NCBI GenBank assembly: GCA_964619265.1 | Contig: CAZUCE010000002.1 | Location: forward strand, 62,001-126,000 | Source of the DNA: CAZUCE01 sp964619265 | GTDB taxonomy: Bacteria; Planctomycetota; UBA1135; GCA-002686595 | Reading direction: 5' to 3' | Length of the DNA stretch: 64,000 bases | Part shown: piece after piece, positions 1 through 9,078 of the stretch | Layout: each line of letters starts with the position of its first letter | Numbering within the stretch: position 1 is the stretch's first letter | Position numbers and translations under genes: made by a program | The notes under the pieces: model-generated | The model's database searches: none | What the model was told of the DNA's origin: nothing | The model's input: the letters and a program-made list of their open reading frames with translations, nothing else

Positions 1-1320
1 GACTTCATCGAACAGGCCACGGAGGGTTTCGAAGATCTCCAGCGTGAACTAGCCGCCCAGTCGTTCGAGAAATTGGTCGAGCTGTCCGGAACTCCGCTCG
101 AAGCTGTGGAAGCGTTTGCGGACGAGGTGGCCCAGGCGGGTCGAGCGGTTTTCGTGTGGTCGATGGGAATCACCCAACACACCCACGGCGCAGACACGGT
201 GCGAGCGATCGCCAATCTTGGTTTGCTGCGCGAATCGGTGGGGCGCAACGGAACCGGCCTGATGCCGATCCGCGGGCACTCCGGCGTGCAGGGCGGGGCG
301 GAAATGGGCGCTTATGCCACGGCGTTCCCTGGCGGACTCGCGATCGATGAAAGCAACGCCAAGCACTTTTCCGAGCTCTACGGATTTGAGGTTCCCGCGG
401 CTCCGGGGCTCGACACGGTGGCTCAGCTGGAACAGGCGCTGGAAGGCCGGCTCGATGCCCTCTACGCGATCGGCGGGAATTTCCTAGAGACGATGCCACA
501 GCCAGATCGCATGGAGCGCGCGTTGGCAGCCATCCCGCTGCGGATTCACTCCGACCTGTTCCCAACGCACCAGATGTTCGTGGAGCCAGCCCAGGATGTC
601 TACCTGCTGCCCGCGGCTACCCGTTACGAGCAGCGCGGCGGGGGAACCGAAACCTCCACCGAACGCCGGATCATTTACTCTCCCGAGATTCCACGCGACG
701 ACCTTCCCGGCGTCCGGAGCGAGTGGGAGATGCTGCTCGAATTGGCGAAGGCCGTGAACCCGGAGAACTACGACCGGGTTCACTTCGAGGACTCAGCCGC
801 CATCCGGGCCGAGATCGAGCAAGCGGTTCCGGTCTATGCAGGCATCGCAGGCCTGTCGAAATTCGGCGACTCGGTTCAAATCGGTGGTCGGCACCTGTGC
901 GCGGATCGCAGTTTTCCGATGCCTTCGGGGAAGGCCCGCTTTGTCCCGGTTCGTCCGCCCGGCCTGCTGCCTCAGGAGTCGCTTGTTTCCGAGGCCTTTC
1001 CGTTCCGCCTGGCGACCCGCCGGGGCAAACAGTTCAATTCGATGGTTCAAAAGCAGGTGGATCAGCTGAACGGGGCAGCGCGCGATCACATTCTGATCAG
1101 CACGGAAGATGCAAACCGCCTCGGATTCGCCATGGACGACCCGATTCGGGTGCGCAGCGCCGTGGGAGAATTTCGTGGCCGCGCATTCCTCTGCGATCTC
1201 CAGCCAGGCACTGCCCAGGGGCATTGGCCTGAGGTCAACGTCCTGATTCCCCATGGCCGCGTCGATCGCGATGGCGGCGTTCCTGACTACAACGCTTCGG
1301 TTTCGCTCGAGCGCGCCTGA
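1..1320 (+). CDS. Molybdopterin oxidoreductase, YdeP/FdhF-like alpha subunit (5' end outside window)
   Basis: The frame is open from base 1, so the gene starts upstream; 439 residues are visible. Segments such as FVWSMGITQHTHG, GLLRESVGRNGTGLMPIRGH and GVQGGAEMGAYATAFPGG are typical of the YdeP branch of formate-dehydrogenase-like molybdopterin oxidoreductases. The last ~120 residues form the molydop_binding domain (FRLATRRGKQFNSMV, then VLIPHGRVD). Family members are about 750 residues, so roughly the C-terminal 60% is seen. The Mo ligand and any 4Fe-4S cysteines lie in the missing part, so the substrate cannot be inferred. The stop is 25 bp before the AhpD-like selenoprotein candidate on the same strand, which suggests co-transcription. 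The family call is firm; the reaction is unknown. Confidence 0.85.
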   Translation, partial: DFIEQATEGFEDLQRELAAQSFEKLVELSGTPLEAVEAFADEVAQAGRAVFVWSMGITQHTHGADTVRAIANLGLLRESVGRNGTGLMPIRGHSGVQGGAEMGAYATAFPGGLAIDESNAKHFSELYGFEVPAAPGLDTVAQLEQALEGRLDALYAIGGNFLETMPQPDRMERALAAIPLRIHSDLFPTHQMFVEPAQDVYLLPAATRYEQRGGGTETSTERRIIYSPEIPRDDLPGVRSEWEMLLELAKAVNPENYDRVHFEDSAAIRAEIEQAVPVYAGIAGLSKFGDSVQIGGRHLCADRSFPMPSGKARFVPVRPPGLLPQESLVSEAFPFRLATRRGKQFNSMVQKQVDQLNGAARDHILISTEDANRLGFAMDDPIRVRSAVGEFRGRAFLCDLQPGTAQGHWPEVNVLIPHGRVDRDGGVPDYNASVSLERA

Positions 1321-1345
1321 GCCGACACCCTTCCGGTATCCCCCT

Positions 1346-1939
1346 ATGCCCTGGATTCAGACCGTTGCCCCTGGCGAAGCGAGCGGCCGCCTCGGACGTC
1401 TCTATGAAGCTGCGATCGAGCGGGCTGGCCGCGTGTTTGGCATTGTCCGAATGATGAGCCTGGAGCCGCGTGTTCTAGATGCCTCCATGGGCCTTTATGG
1501 CGCGGTGATGCACGGACAAGGAGGTCTTACGCGCCGGCAGCGCGAGTTGATCGCCGTGGTGACCAGCGCTGAAAATCACTGCCACTACTGAACGCAGGCT
1601 CACCTGGAGGATCTCCGTGTCGAGCTCCCGAACCTGGACGAAAAGGAACGCGCGGAACTTCTGGCTGCCGTCGAGCAGGATTGGCGTAGTGCGAAGCTCG
1701 AGCCCCTCGATCGTGAGTTGTGCGCCTTTGCCGAAAAATTGACCCGCGAACCGGCGCAAATGTCTGAAGCCGATGTGGCTGGCCTGCGCAGCGCAGGACT
1801 CGACGATCGAGCGATCCACGATGCAACCCAAGTGGTTGCCTACTTCAACTACATCAATCGAGTGGCAGACGCTCTCGACGTTGAATTGGAGCCCGAGATG
1901 CGACCTCGCGGGGCTTGCGCCAAAGACTCAAGTCGATGA
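1346..1939 (+). CDS. AhpD-like peroxidase-related protein, probable selenoprotein (in-frame TGA at 1589-1591)
   Basis: Reading from ATG 1346 through a TGA at codon 82 gives 197 residues, the usual size for peroxidase-related members of the carboxymuconolactone decarboxylase/AhpD family. The stop sits at the second redox cysteine: the protein reads NHCHY-U-TQAHLEDLR, a CxxU version of the family's CxxC...H motif, with His86 four residues further on. Both halves are clearly AhpD-like: MSLEPRVLDASMGLYGAVM and LTRRQRELIAVVTSAENHC before the TGA; ELCAFAEKL, DRAIHDATQVVAYFNYINRV after it. A hairpin with a G-first loop lies 18 nt downstream. Cys/Sec AhpD-like selenoproteins are known in bacteria. 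The role, inferred, is thiol-dependent peroxide reduction. The end overlaps the next gene by ATGA. A Cys-to-stop pseudogene is the alternative. Confidence 0.8.
1592..1625 (+). promoter_or_regulatory. Candidate bacterial SECIS element
   Basis: Just 3' of the TGA at 1589-1591 the RNA can fold GGAG (1606-1609) with CUCC (1613-1616) around the three-base loop GAU (1610-1612). The stem extends by a U-G pair, one mismatch, then C-G and A-U. The loop begins with G and lies about 18 nt after the UGA, within the range bacterial SelB-dependent SECIS elements use. The sequence is coding at the same time. Only hand folding was done. Confidence 0.5.
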
Positions 1940-4038
1940 CGGTTGCGGGAGGGGGATCCGCTGGCGGTCGAGCCGTCCGCTTCGCGCTGGCGATCGCGCT
2001 CTTGGTGCCGGCCTACGGACACCTCGCACGATACGGCACGGACTCGGCTGCTCAGGTCGTTTCCATCACGGCCTTTGGACTCGTGCTCGGAAGAGTCCTG
2101 CCGCGCGCCGGGCTCGCGGTGGCGGCGACCTTCGCGTTTGCTGTCCCGCTGATCCCGAGCATCTTCGAGACCTTCCCGTTTCTCTCCGAGCGGGCCCTGG
2201 TTCTTGGGGCCCTGGCCGGCCGGCTCACGCGCCCCGAGCCGTTTCTGTGCCAGCCAGCCGCCGCGGCTTCGCTCGGTGTCCTGCGCCTGACTCGTTTTGT
2301 GTTCGGCGGCTTGGCTGCTGCGGTCGCGGCGTCGGCGTTGGCTTCGCTGCTGCGCGAGCTTCCGCTCGCGGCGACCTGGGGAGCGCGCGAGGCGCTTGTG
2401 GCCTTCGCGGGCGATTTGCTGACCCAACGTTCGCTCTTGGATCCAACCCATGGACTCAGCGTCGGCTGGCTTCGGCTGGAAGGCCTGTGGCTCGCGTGGT
2501 GGATCCTTGAGGATGCGGTTCGTCCGGCCCCCGACCCAGGTTCCAAGCCGCACGCGCGCAGTGCCCTGTTCACGGTTTCCCGGGCCGTAGCCATCGCGCT
2601 GCTGCTGGGCTTTGTCGTGGCCGGACTCGACATCTGGCGCGGGCTCGAGTTTCGCAATCAACCGTTCCTCGAATGGGCCGGCCGCGGTTTTCCGCGCAAT
2701 CACCGGCCCCTGACCGACAACAACGCTCTCGGCTCGGCGCTGGTGCTGCTGCTGCCCATGACCGCCGGAGTCTTGTTCTCGTCCAGAGCAAGAAGGGGTC
2801 TCGGCTGGCTCGCGCTGATCAGCATGCCGGCCGCGCTCGCGCTGCTGGTTAGCTCGCGTTCGAAGGCTGGCTTGGCAGCGTTTGCGTTCTCGGTGCCGGT
2901 CTTTGTGGCTTTGGCTATGGGCTTTACGCGTCGCGAGCGTCGGCCGCTCGCGTTGCTGGTGGGGGGGCTAGGACTCGCCCTCGCGGTCACGGTTCAGCTG
3001 TTGCCCGATCGGGTCTTCGAGCCCTTGCAACGCGCCAAGCATGGGGCGGATTTGGTTCGAGCGCTTCGGCTTGAAGCTGCGACGGACTATCTCGCGGAGT
3101 ATCGCGCGAGCCCGTGGAGCGGTGCGCGCTCGATGGTCACGGAACATCCCTGGATTGGCGTCGGGCTGGGCCGCTTCCCGCGCGAGCTTGGGCAGCACCG
3201 GGATCGCAGTTTGGAGGTTCCCTTCGCCCCGGACCATGAAAACGCCCACAGCCAGCCCCTGCAGATTGCCGCCGAGCTCGGTGGGCTCGGCGTGCTGCTT
3301 GAGGGTTTGCTCTTCGGGGGGGCGCTGCTCGGCGCTTTGCGGGCCGCCGGACGGCGGGACGGCGAGCCGGTGCTGGCCGCCGGACTCGCCGCTGGACTCG
3401 CCGCGCTGGCCTTGAACCTGACGGTGGGGCATTCGCTGCTGGAAGCCACACCGGCCTACCTGTTTGCCGTTGCCTGCGGGCTAGGTCTCGCCGAGCTGGT
3501 CGGCCTGGCCGGTTCGCGCTCCTTGGAGTGGTTGGGCACGGGCCCACCGCGACCGGCGGCGCTCGTTCTTCCGGTTCTGTTTGCGCTCTACCTAATGCCA
3601 GGCTTCCGCGAGCCCCGTCGCGCGCTCGCCGAGGCCTCGCTCGGCGCGTATCCGTGGATCGAACGTGAGTCGACGGTCTCCGGCAGCGACCGGATGATTG
3701 GGTCGAATGCCTGGTTCGCGGTTCCCTTCGAGCATGGCAACCGCATCATCGTGCCAGTGCTCGACGTCCGGCCCTGGCTGCTTCCCGGCGATCAGCGCGC
3801 GCGCTTGGCGATCGGCGACGGTCCCTTCGGTCCGTGGGTGAACCTGCCCCGCGATTCAAACGGCCAGCGAGGCGAACACGCCTACTTGAAAGGGCAGCGC
3901 CCGCCAGCCCTTGCACCCGGCGAGCTGGTGGAATTGCACTTGGAAGTGGAACCGGTCACCGCTCCGAGCTTGTGGTTCGACTCGGGGCGCAATCCCGTCG
4001 GCGCGCGGGTCTCACGTCCGGGTTTTGCCGGACGCTGA
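1936..4038 (+). CDS. O-antigen ligase / polymerase-like membrane protein (Wzy_C family)
   Basis: This 700-residue protein has about ten hydrophobic segments and the core signature of the O-antigen ligase/Wzy family: RSKAGLAAFAFSVPVF, then HPWIGVGLGRFPRELG and, after a periplasmic-type loop, DHENAHSQPLQIAAELGGLG. That histidine-rich loop is where WaaL/Wzy enzymes bind undecaprenyl-linked glycans. The last ~130 residues are soluble and probably extracytoplasmic. ATG 1936 is preferred because it overlaps the previous stop as ATGA; a TTG at 1915 is also in frame. Two perfect hairpins follow the stop. Whether it ligates or polymerises cannot be told from sequence. Confidence 0.8.
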   Translation: MTVAGGGSAGGRAVRFALAIALLVPAYGHLARYGTDSAAQVVSITAFGLVLGRVLPRAGLAVAATFAFAVPLIPSIFETFPFLSERALVLGALAGRLTRPEPFLCQPAAAASLGVLRLTRFVFGGLAAAVAASALASLLRELPLAATWGAREALVAFAGDLLTQRSLLDPTHGLSVGWLRLEGLWLAWWILEDAVRPAPDPGSKPHARSALFTVSRAVAIALLLGFVVAGLDIWRGLEFRNQPFLEWAGRGFPRNHRPLTDNNALGSALVLLLPMTAGVLFSSRARRGLGWLALISMPAALALLVSSRSKAGLAAFAFSVPVFVALAMGFTRRERRPLALLVGGLGLALAVTVQLLPDRVFEPLQRAKHGADLVRALRLEAATDYLAEYRASPWSGARSMVTEHPWIGVGLGRFPRELGQHRDRSLEVPFAPDHENAHSQPLQIAAELGGLGVLLEGLLFGGALLGALRAAGRRDGEPVLAAGLAAGLAALALNLTVGHSLLEATPAYLFAVACGLGLAELVGLAGSRSLEWLGTGPPRPAALVLPVLFALYLMPGFREPRRALAEASLGAYPWIERESTVSGSDRMIGSNAWFAVPFEHGNRIIVPVLDVRPWLLPGDQRARLAIGDGPFGPWVNLPRDSNGQRGEHAYLKGQRPPALAPGELVELHLEVEPVTAPSLWFDSGRNPVGARVSRPGFAGR

Positions 4039-4059
4039 TAGGAGGACCCCGAAAGCGGA

Positions 4060-4117
4060 CCCAGCTTCTTGGCAAGCTGGGAGAGTTGAAGGCGAGGCGC
4101 CTGGAGGGGTCCAGGCG
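4060..4117 (+). terminator. Two consecutive perfect hairpins after the Wzy-like gene
   Basis: The first hairpin has an 8-bp stem CCCAGCTT/AAGCTGGG (4060-4067 with 4074-4081) and loop CTTGGC. The second has an 8-bp stem CGCCTGGA/TCCAGGCG (4098-4105 with 4110-4117) and loop GGGG. Neither has a T-run, so the terminator role is inferred from position only. Confidence 0.45.
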
Positions 4118-4385
4118 ACACGCGGGTCTCCCGGGTCGGCTCAGCCTGCTCAGGTCATCGCCCCGGAGGCCGCGAAGTGGCGCTTCGTTCGCACCTGGGG
4201 TCCGAGCCCCTCGGTTCCTCACGGCTCGCTGGTAGCTCGACCGCCGGCTCCCCGGGGCTGTTCCCGCCTGAAGAGGCGGTCTCTGCCGTCCTACAAGTCG
4301 GGGATGAGCTAGCAACGAACAGCACCCTGGCTGGAAGCCCAGGACTCACATAGATCTTGGTACCGGTCTTGGGGGCACGTCAGTT

Positions 4386-5015
4386 GTGGGTGGCGGCTTC
4401 TCTTCCATCAGCGAAATACCAGCCGATGAGCTGGCTCGCTGGAACGGGGGCGTTTGGTCCGAGCTGGTCCCCCGTTCGTACTTGAGCCCCGAACCGCGCG
4501 ACCTAAGGGTCGGTCCGAGCGGCGATCTGTGGGTTGGCGGGCAGATCTTGAGATTCGGCTCTTCGATCGCCGGCAGATTCGGCCGAGTGGTCACAGACTG
4601 CAAGGAGCAGGTGACCAGCTACGGATCGGGTGGCAGCGGCTCCGCGGGTATCCTCGAGCTAACGAGCGGCGGTCTCCCTCGGCTGGGCACGACCTTCCAA
4701 GCTGAATTGCAAGGACTGGCCCCTGGCGCGATTGCGTTGTCCTTGCTCGGCTTCCGGCCCGATGCCGTTCCGCTTTCGGCTCTGACTCCCGACGGGTCCG
4801 CGGACAGCACTTTGCTGCTCGTTCCCGACCTGACGTTCTTCAACGTGCTCTCGGCCTCGGCAGGCACGGCCGAGTGGAGTCTTCCGCTCCCTGTCCATTC
4901 CAGCCTTGCCGGCTTGTCGATCTACCTCCAAGGACTTGCCGCAGAAGTCGAGGCCTGCGGCAGCCTGCTGCTGGCTACCAGCAACGGGCTAGACCTGCTG
5001 ACCGGTCAGTTCTGA
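4386..5015 (+). CDS. Tail of a secreted repeat protein, probably 5'-truncated
   Basis: From GTG 4386 there are 209 residues, but the frame is open back to 4308 and still reads like protein (IDLGTGLGGTSVVGGGF), with no good start. Residues 2-40 resemble one unit of the beta-propeller-like repeats of the form GGxFxxxxxxxxxxLARWNGxxW. The rest is a secreted module of about 130 residues (PRLGTTFQAELQGLAPGAIA, LPLPVHSSLAGLSIYLQG, end LATSNGLDLLTGQF). A related module forms the N-terminus of the converging FG-GAP protein. No signal peptide is present, so this is probably the remnant of a larger gene. Function unknown. Confidence 0.55.
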   Translation: MGGGFSSISEIPADELARWNGGVWSELVPRSYLSPEPRDLRVGPSGDLWVGGQILRFGSSIAGRFGRVVTDCKEQVTSYGSGGSGSAGILELTSGGLPRLGTTFQAELQGLAPGAIALSLLGFRPDAVPLSALTPDGSADSTLLLVPDLTFFNVLSASAGTAEWSLPLPVHSSLAGLSIYLQGLAAEVEACGSLLLATSNGLDLLTGQF

Positions 5016-5296
5016 CCGGCCTAGCGTCCCCTCCGCAAAGCGAAGAACCGAGGCCTAGGCCGCTCGGCGGACCGGTTGGATTCCCAGCCCGACGGACCCA
5101 ACCTGGTTGAATCGCCTCCACCCGCCGAGAGCCTTCGGAGATCGAGGCAGCCTGCAAGAGGGTCTCGGCCCCGCCGCTTCGGCGGAGCCTTCCAGCCAAG
5201 TGCTCTCGGTAGGTCTCGTGGGGACCCTCGGTTCAACGGGGGTCCTGATCAGGCCGGTCTCCCCTCGACAGAGGAAAGGGCCGACCCTTGCTCGGG

Positions 5297-7966
5297 TTAG
5301 TGCAGCAGCACGTTGCGGACGAGAGCCCTGAGGCTATCGCCGAGCAGCAGGTCCACGGCTCCGTCCCCGGTGAAATCGGCGAGCAGGTGCGGCCGGGGCA
5401 AGCCGTTGTTCTCGGTCGGCATGAAGATCGGCGGCTCAAGCGTGAAAGTCCCGTCGCCGGCGCCGAGGCCTAGGGTGATTTCATCGGCTTGAAAGCTCTG
5501 ATCCGTTCGAGCGACGAAGTCCGGGAAGCCGTCGAGGTTGACGTCGGCAACCGTGGTGTGTTCCAGGGGGCTCGAGCCTTCTGTGACGATCGTGGCGCCG
5601 AACCGTCCCGTTCCGTCATTCAGGGCGACCCATGCGGCGCTTCCGCTGGTTGAGATGAGGTCCAAGTCTCCATCCAGGTCGACATCGGCGACGTGGCGCG
5701 GAAGCACCTGTGTACCGATTGGGTCCAGCGTCGACCCGAAGGTTCCTCCCCCCAGGCCGGGTTGAACGAAGGTCTGACCTGCGCTCTCGTCAAAAATGGC
5801 TAGGTCGGTCAGGCCGTCACCGGTGAAATCGAAGCCCGCTTGCACAACCGAGTTCAAGAGCCCGGTGGAGTGCGAAGGCAAGGTCGTCCACGACCCTTGG
5901 CCATCGCCAGCGAATAGCGTCAAGTCTTGATCGGACCAGAAGATCAGGTCTTCGAACGCATCGCCGTCGATTTGCGCCGTGGACCTACCAAGGGTGCTGT
6001 CGACGCCGGTGAGAGCGCCGGACAACACCGGAGGCAGGAGCTCTCCGTTGCCACTGGGGTCCGCTAGATACACGGAGCTGGTCGATGGGGCTCCGAACAA
6101 TCCGAGAGACAAGACGAGGACATCCCCATAAGGATCGCCGTCAGCGTCGAGCGGGAAGATCTGCGAAGATTGGAAGGCCCCCAAGGATGGGGCCTCGAAC
6201 GCCTGCGGAGCCGAGAGGCCGCTCGGGCCTCCGAGCCTTACAAACAACTCATCGCTGAACGCGGGCAAATAGGCGAGATCTTGCGCATCGTCTCCGTTTA
6301 CGTCGGACCGGATGACTGCGCTGAGCTGTGGAAGAAAACTCACATCCTGGAACCATGAGAAGGATCCATCGCCTTCATTGCGCATCCAGGAGAGCCGGAA
6401 GAACTCATCGCGGGCAAACAGGTCGGGAGTGCCTTCACCGTCCAGATCGACCAGTCCGAGAATCCCCGAGTTGAGCGTGGTGGGGTAGAGCTCTTCGGTA
6501 CCGAAGCCGCCCTTGCCATTTCCAAGCGCTACCTTCGTGCCCTCGACCAACAGATCAAGTTGGCCGTCGGCGTTCAGATCTTCGAGGAAGGCCCTTTCGC
6601 CACCTGGCTGCTTGACCGGGCCAGCCGGCGCAAACGTCCCGGCGCCGGCGCCGAGCAGGATGCGGTGGTCTTCCTGGCGAATGAGGATCAGATCGAGTTC
6701 CCCGTCGTCGTTGAGGTCTCCAATTCGCGGATCGCCGCCCAGGTCGCCGGGCAGGAGCGTCGAAACTCCGCTGGCGGGATCCGTGGCCACGAACGTCGAG
6801 CCGCCGTCGGGGCCAGACAGAATCAGGTCATCATCGCCATCCCCGTCCAAATCGGCCACGGCCAGATGCTCAACGTCGTTGCCCAACGTATCCACGCCGA
6901 TCGAGCCGGCATAGGACCCGGACCCGTCCTCCACCATCACCGTCACCTGCGGCGCTCCCTCGCGGAGAAGGACCAGATCCAACCAGCCCTGTCCGTCCAC
7001 TTGAGCGGTCAGGAGTTGCTGCGTCTCGCCTCCCAAGTCGATGAACTGGGGCACGCCGAAGTTGCCGTCACCGACTCCGAGAGCGTAGGCCACGCGAGTG
7101 GGGGCCGTAGACGCCGCGACGACATCGAGCACGCCGTCGCCGTTTAGGTCGGAATACCGGATCGCGGAAAGAAACTGACCTCCCAGGTCGACGGTGAACT
7201 GCGGAGTAAAGCCGCCCGCTCCGTCTCCCAGGTACACGCGCGATCCGAAGTTCGCAAACTGAGCGGCGAAATCGAGCAGCCCGTCGTTGTTGAAGTCGCC
7301 CTCCCGAAGGAACGAGCTGGAGGAAGCCAAGGTGATGGGGGGCTGGAGCGAAAACTCGCCGCCGCCCAATCCAAAGCGCAGATGCGCCAGGTTCGGAGAG
7401 GCCCCTTCCAACAAATCGATGAGTCCGTCGTTGTTGAAGTCGCCCCAAACGACTCTCTGCGAGTTCACGTCGGGCAGCAGAGGAACGGATGGAAACAGCA
7501 TCGAACCCACGGGTTCAGACTCCGCTCGGTAGCCCGGCGAGAAGCTCCCCAGGGTCGCAATCGGAACGACGCCGAAATCCAGGTTCCAAAACTGCAGGAA
7601 GACCTCGACTCCTTCCATCCAACCCTGAAACTCGAGTTCGGCTCGCCCTGAATCGTCCAAGCTGATCGGAAGCAGCAGATCAGGCGAGACGTTCAGCGCG
7701 CAAGCTCCGAACAGCGGATCCAAGTCGGCCAGCGCAAGGGGCAGCGGCAGGGCACCCCACTGGTCGCCCGAGCTGCCGATGATCAGAAAACCGGCTGTTC
7801 CGGGGGCTCCAAACAGGTCAGCGCGGATCGGGAGTCCAGGTTTCACGTCGGACCGTAGTTCTAGGCGCGGCTCGATTCCGCTTGGGCCTAGGCATCCGGC
7901 GCCGAATTCGACCTGGAGGGGCAGAGGTGCAGGAAGTGCAAGCAGGAACGCGGCGAGGGCGGACAT
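5297..7966 (-). CDS. Secreted FG-GAP/VCBS repeat protein
   Basis: Starting at ATG 7966 the protein has 889 residues and opens with a signal peptide (MSALAAFLLALPAPLPLQ). A module of about 130 residues follows (RLELRSDVKPGLPIRADLFG, ending near FLQFWNLDFGVV), then a dozen or more FG-GAP/VCBS units with calcium-binding-like loops such as DFNNDGLIDLL, DLNGDGVLDVV, DLDGDGDDDLI and DVDLDGDLDLI. Such repeats build beta-propellers like those of integrin alpha chains and are common in secreted planctomycete proteins. The frame is open about 110 codons further upstream, but that stretch is not protein-like. No catalytic domain is visible. The role is probably extracellular or surface binding. It converges on the repeat-protein remnant at 4386-5015. 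Confidence 0.85.
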   Translation of the reverse strand: MSALAAFLLALPAPLPLQVEFGAGCLGPSGIEPRLELRSDVKPGLPIRADLFGAPGTAGFLIIGSSGDQWGALPLPLALADLDPLFGACALNVSPDLLLPISLDDSGRAELEFQGWMEGVEVFLQFWNLDFGVVPIATLGSFSPGYRAESEPVGSMLFPSVPLLPDVNSQRVVWGDFNNDGLIDLLEGASPNLAHLRFGLGGGEFSLQPPITLASSSSFLREGDFNNDGLLDFAAQFANFGSRVYLGDGAGGFTPQFTVDLGGQFLSAIRYSDLNGDGVLDVVAASTAPTRVAYALGVGDGNFGVPQFIDLGGETQQLLTAQVDGQGWLDLVLLREGAPQVTVMVEDGSGSYAGSIGVDTLGNDVEHLAVADLDGDGDDDLILSGPDGGSTFVATDPASGVSTLLPGDLGGDPRIGDLNDDGELDLILIRQEDHRILLGAGAGTFAPAGPVKQPGGERAFLEDLNADGQLDLLVEGTKVALGNGKGGFGTEELYPTTLNSGILGLVDLDGEGTPDLFARDEFFRLSWMRNEGDGSFSWFQDVSFLPQLSAVIRSDVNGDDAQDLAYLPAFSDELFVRLGGPSGLSAPQAFEAPSLGAFQSSQIFPLDADGDPYGDVLVLSLGLFGAPSTSSVYLADPSGNGELLPPVLSGALTGVDSTLGRSTAQIDGDAFEDLIFWSDQDLTLFAGDGQGSWTTLPSHSTGLLNSVVQAGFDFTGDGLTDLAIFDESAGQTFVQPGLGGGTFGSTLDPIGTQVLPRHVADVDLDGDLDLISTSGSAAWVALNDGTGRFGATIVTEGSSPLEHTTVADVNLDGFPDFVARTDQSFQADEITLGLGAGDGTFTLEPPIFMPTENNGLPRPHLLADFTGDGAVDLLLGDSLRALVRNVLLH

Positions 7967-8311
7967 GGCGATCAAAAATGGGGGGGAGCAGAGTGGGTCG
8001 AACGGAACTGGGGTAAGTCGTAGTCTCCTTGGAGGTGCGCGAATTGCGATTTGTCTTCCAACAATCTCGCGCGCTGCCCCCGGACTAGACTCCCGGTTAG
8101 ACACCCGACTAGACCCCCGGACAAGAAACGTCGCGTGCGAGCCAAGCGGAATGGTCGCAGCCTGTTCGCCAGGATTTTCAAATAAAGAGGAGGTCCGCGG
8201 CTTCTCAAGTGTAGCGGAGGCTTGGGTGCTTGGGTGGCAGGTGTGCGGCCGGTGTTCCGTAGGGAGCTCGACCGCAGTGGTGCGATCTCCCATTTTGCTA
8301 GGCTCCAGCCC

Positions 8312-9076
8312 ATGATGAGAGCGCTCGATCAGCTGCTGCGCGGCAAGTACACAGACTCCGGCACCCTGGGTCAGGGCCAGATCCCGCTCCCCACCGGAAC
8401 GCTCATCTTGAGCTGCCTCGCCCTTGGTGCCCTCTATGGAGCTGCCATGGGGCTGTTCTCTGCCCTGCTCACCGACGGCAGCGCCGGGTGGGCCCAGATC
8501 GGTGCCAGCGCCGTCAAGGTCCCGTTGCTTTTCCTGAGCACCCTGACGGTGACGTTCCCGTCGCTGTACGTGGTTTCGGCCCTGGCTCGCTCTCGCTTGG
8601 GTGCCATCGACACCCTGAAGCTCCTGCTCGTGGCCATTGCAGTCAACATGGCTCTGCTTGCGAGCCTCGCGCCGGTGACTGTGTTCTTCACTCTCTCATC
8701 CGACAGCTACCCGTTCATGATCCTCTTGAACGTCAGCTTGTTCGCGATCTCCGGCTTCGTGGGGCTCGGATTCCTCTTGCGCGCCCTAGGGCCGATCATC
8801 GGTACGCCGCCTCCCGCTCTCGCGGACACCGCCGGCTCGAGCGACCGGAAGAAGGTCTCCACCTCCCCCAAGTTCAGCTCATCGCAGCAGGCGAGTAGCT
8901 CCCACACCGTCTTCCGCGTCTGGGCCCTCATCTACGGCGTTGTGGGTTCACAGATGGGCTGGATCCTGCGCCCGTTCATCGGCGACCCCGCCTTGCCGTT
9001 CAGTTGGTTCCGGGACCGGGAGTCGAACGTTCTAGGTGGTATCCGGGCCGCCGCCCAGAGTCTCTTCGGGGGATAG
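8312..9076 (+). CDS. Polytopic membrane protein, first of two tandem paralogues
   Basis: ATG 8312 gives 254 residues. There are about six hydrophobic segments, then the C-terminal signature QMGWILRPFIGDP and a polar end with WFRDRESN. The next gene ends in a matching segment (QLAWTLRPFIGSP, then FFREGSFTN) and shares the LFGAAMG-like first helix, so the two arose by duplication. I recognise the LRPFIG motif only from uncharacterised membrane proteins. The first paralogue has an extra Ser/Lys-rich cytoplasmic-type loop (SSDRKKVSTSPKFSSSQQ). The spacer to the next start is 2 bp, so they are probably one transcript. Function unknown. Confidence 0.75.
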   Translation: MMRALDQLLRGKYTDSGTLGQGQIPLPTGTLILSCLALGALYGAAMGLFSALLTDGSAGWAQIGASAVKVPLLFLSTLTVTFPSLYVVSALARSRLGAIDTLKLLLVAIAVNMALLASLAPVTVFFTLSSDSYPFMILLNVSLFAISGFVGLGFLLRALGPIIGTPPPALADTAGSSDRKKVSTSPKFSSSQQASSSHTVFRVWALIYGVVGSQMGWILRPFIGDPALPFSWFRDRESNVLGGIRAAAQSLFGG

Positions 9077-9078
9077 CG

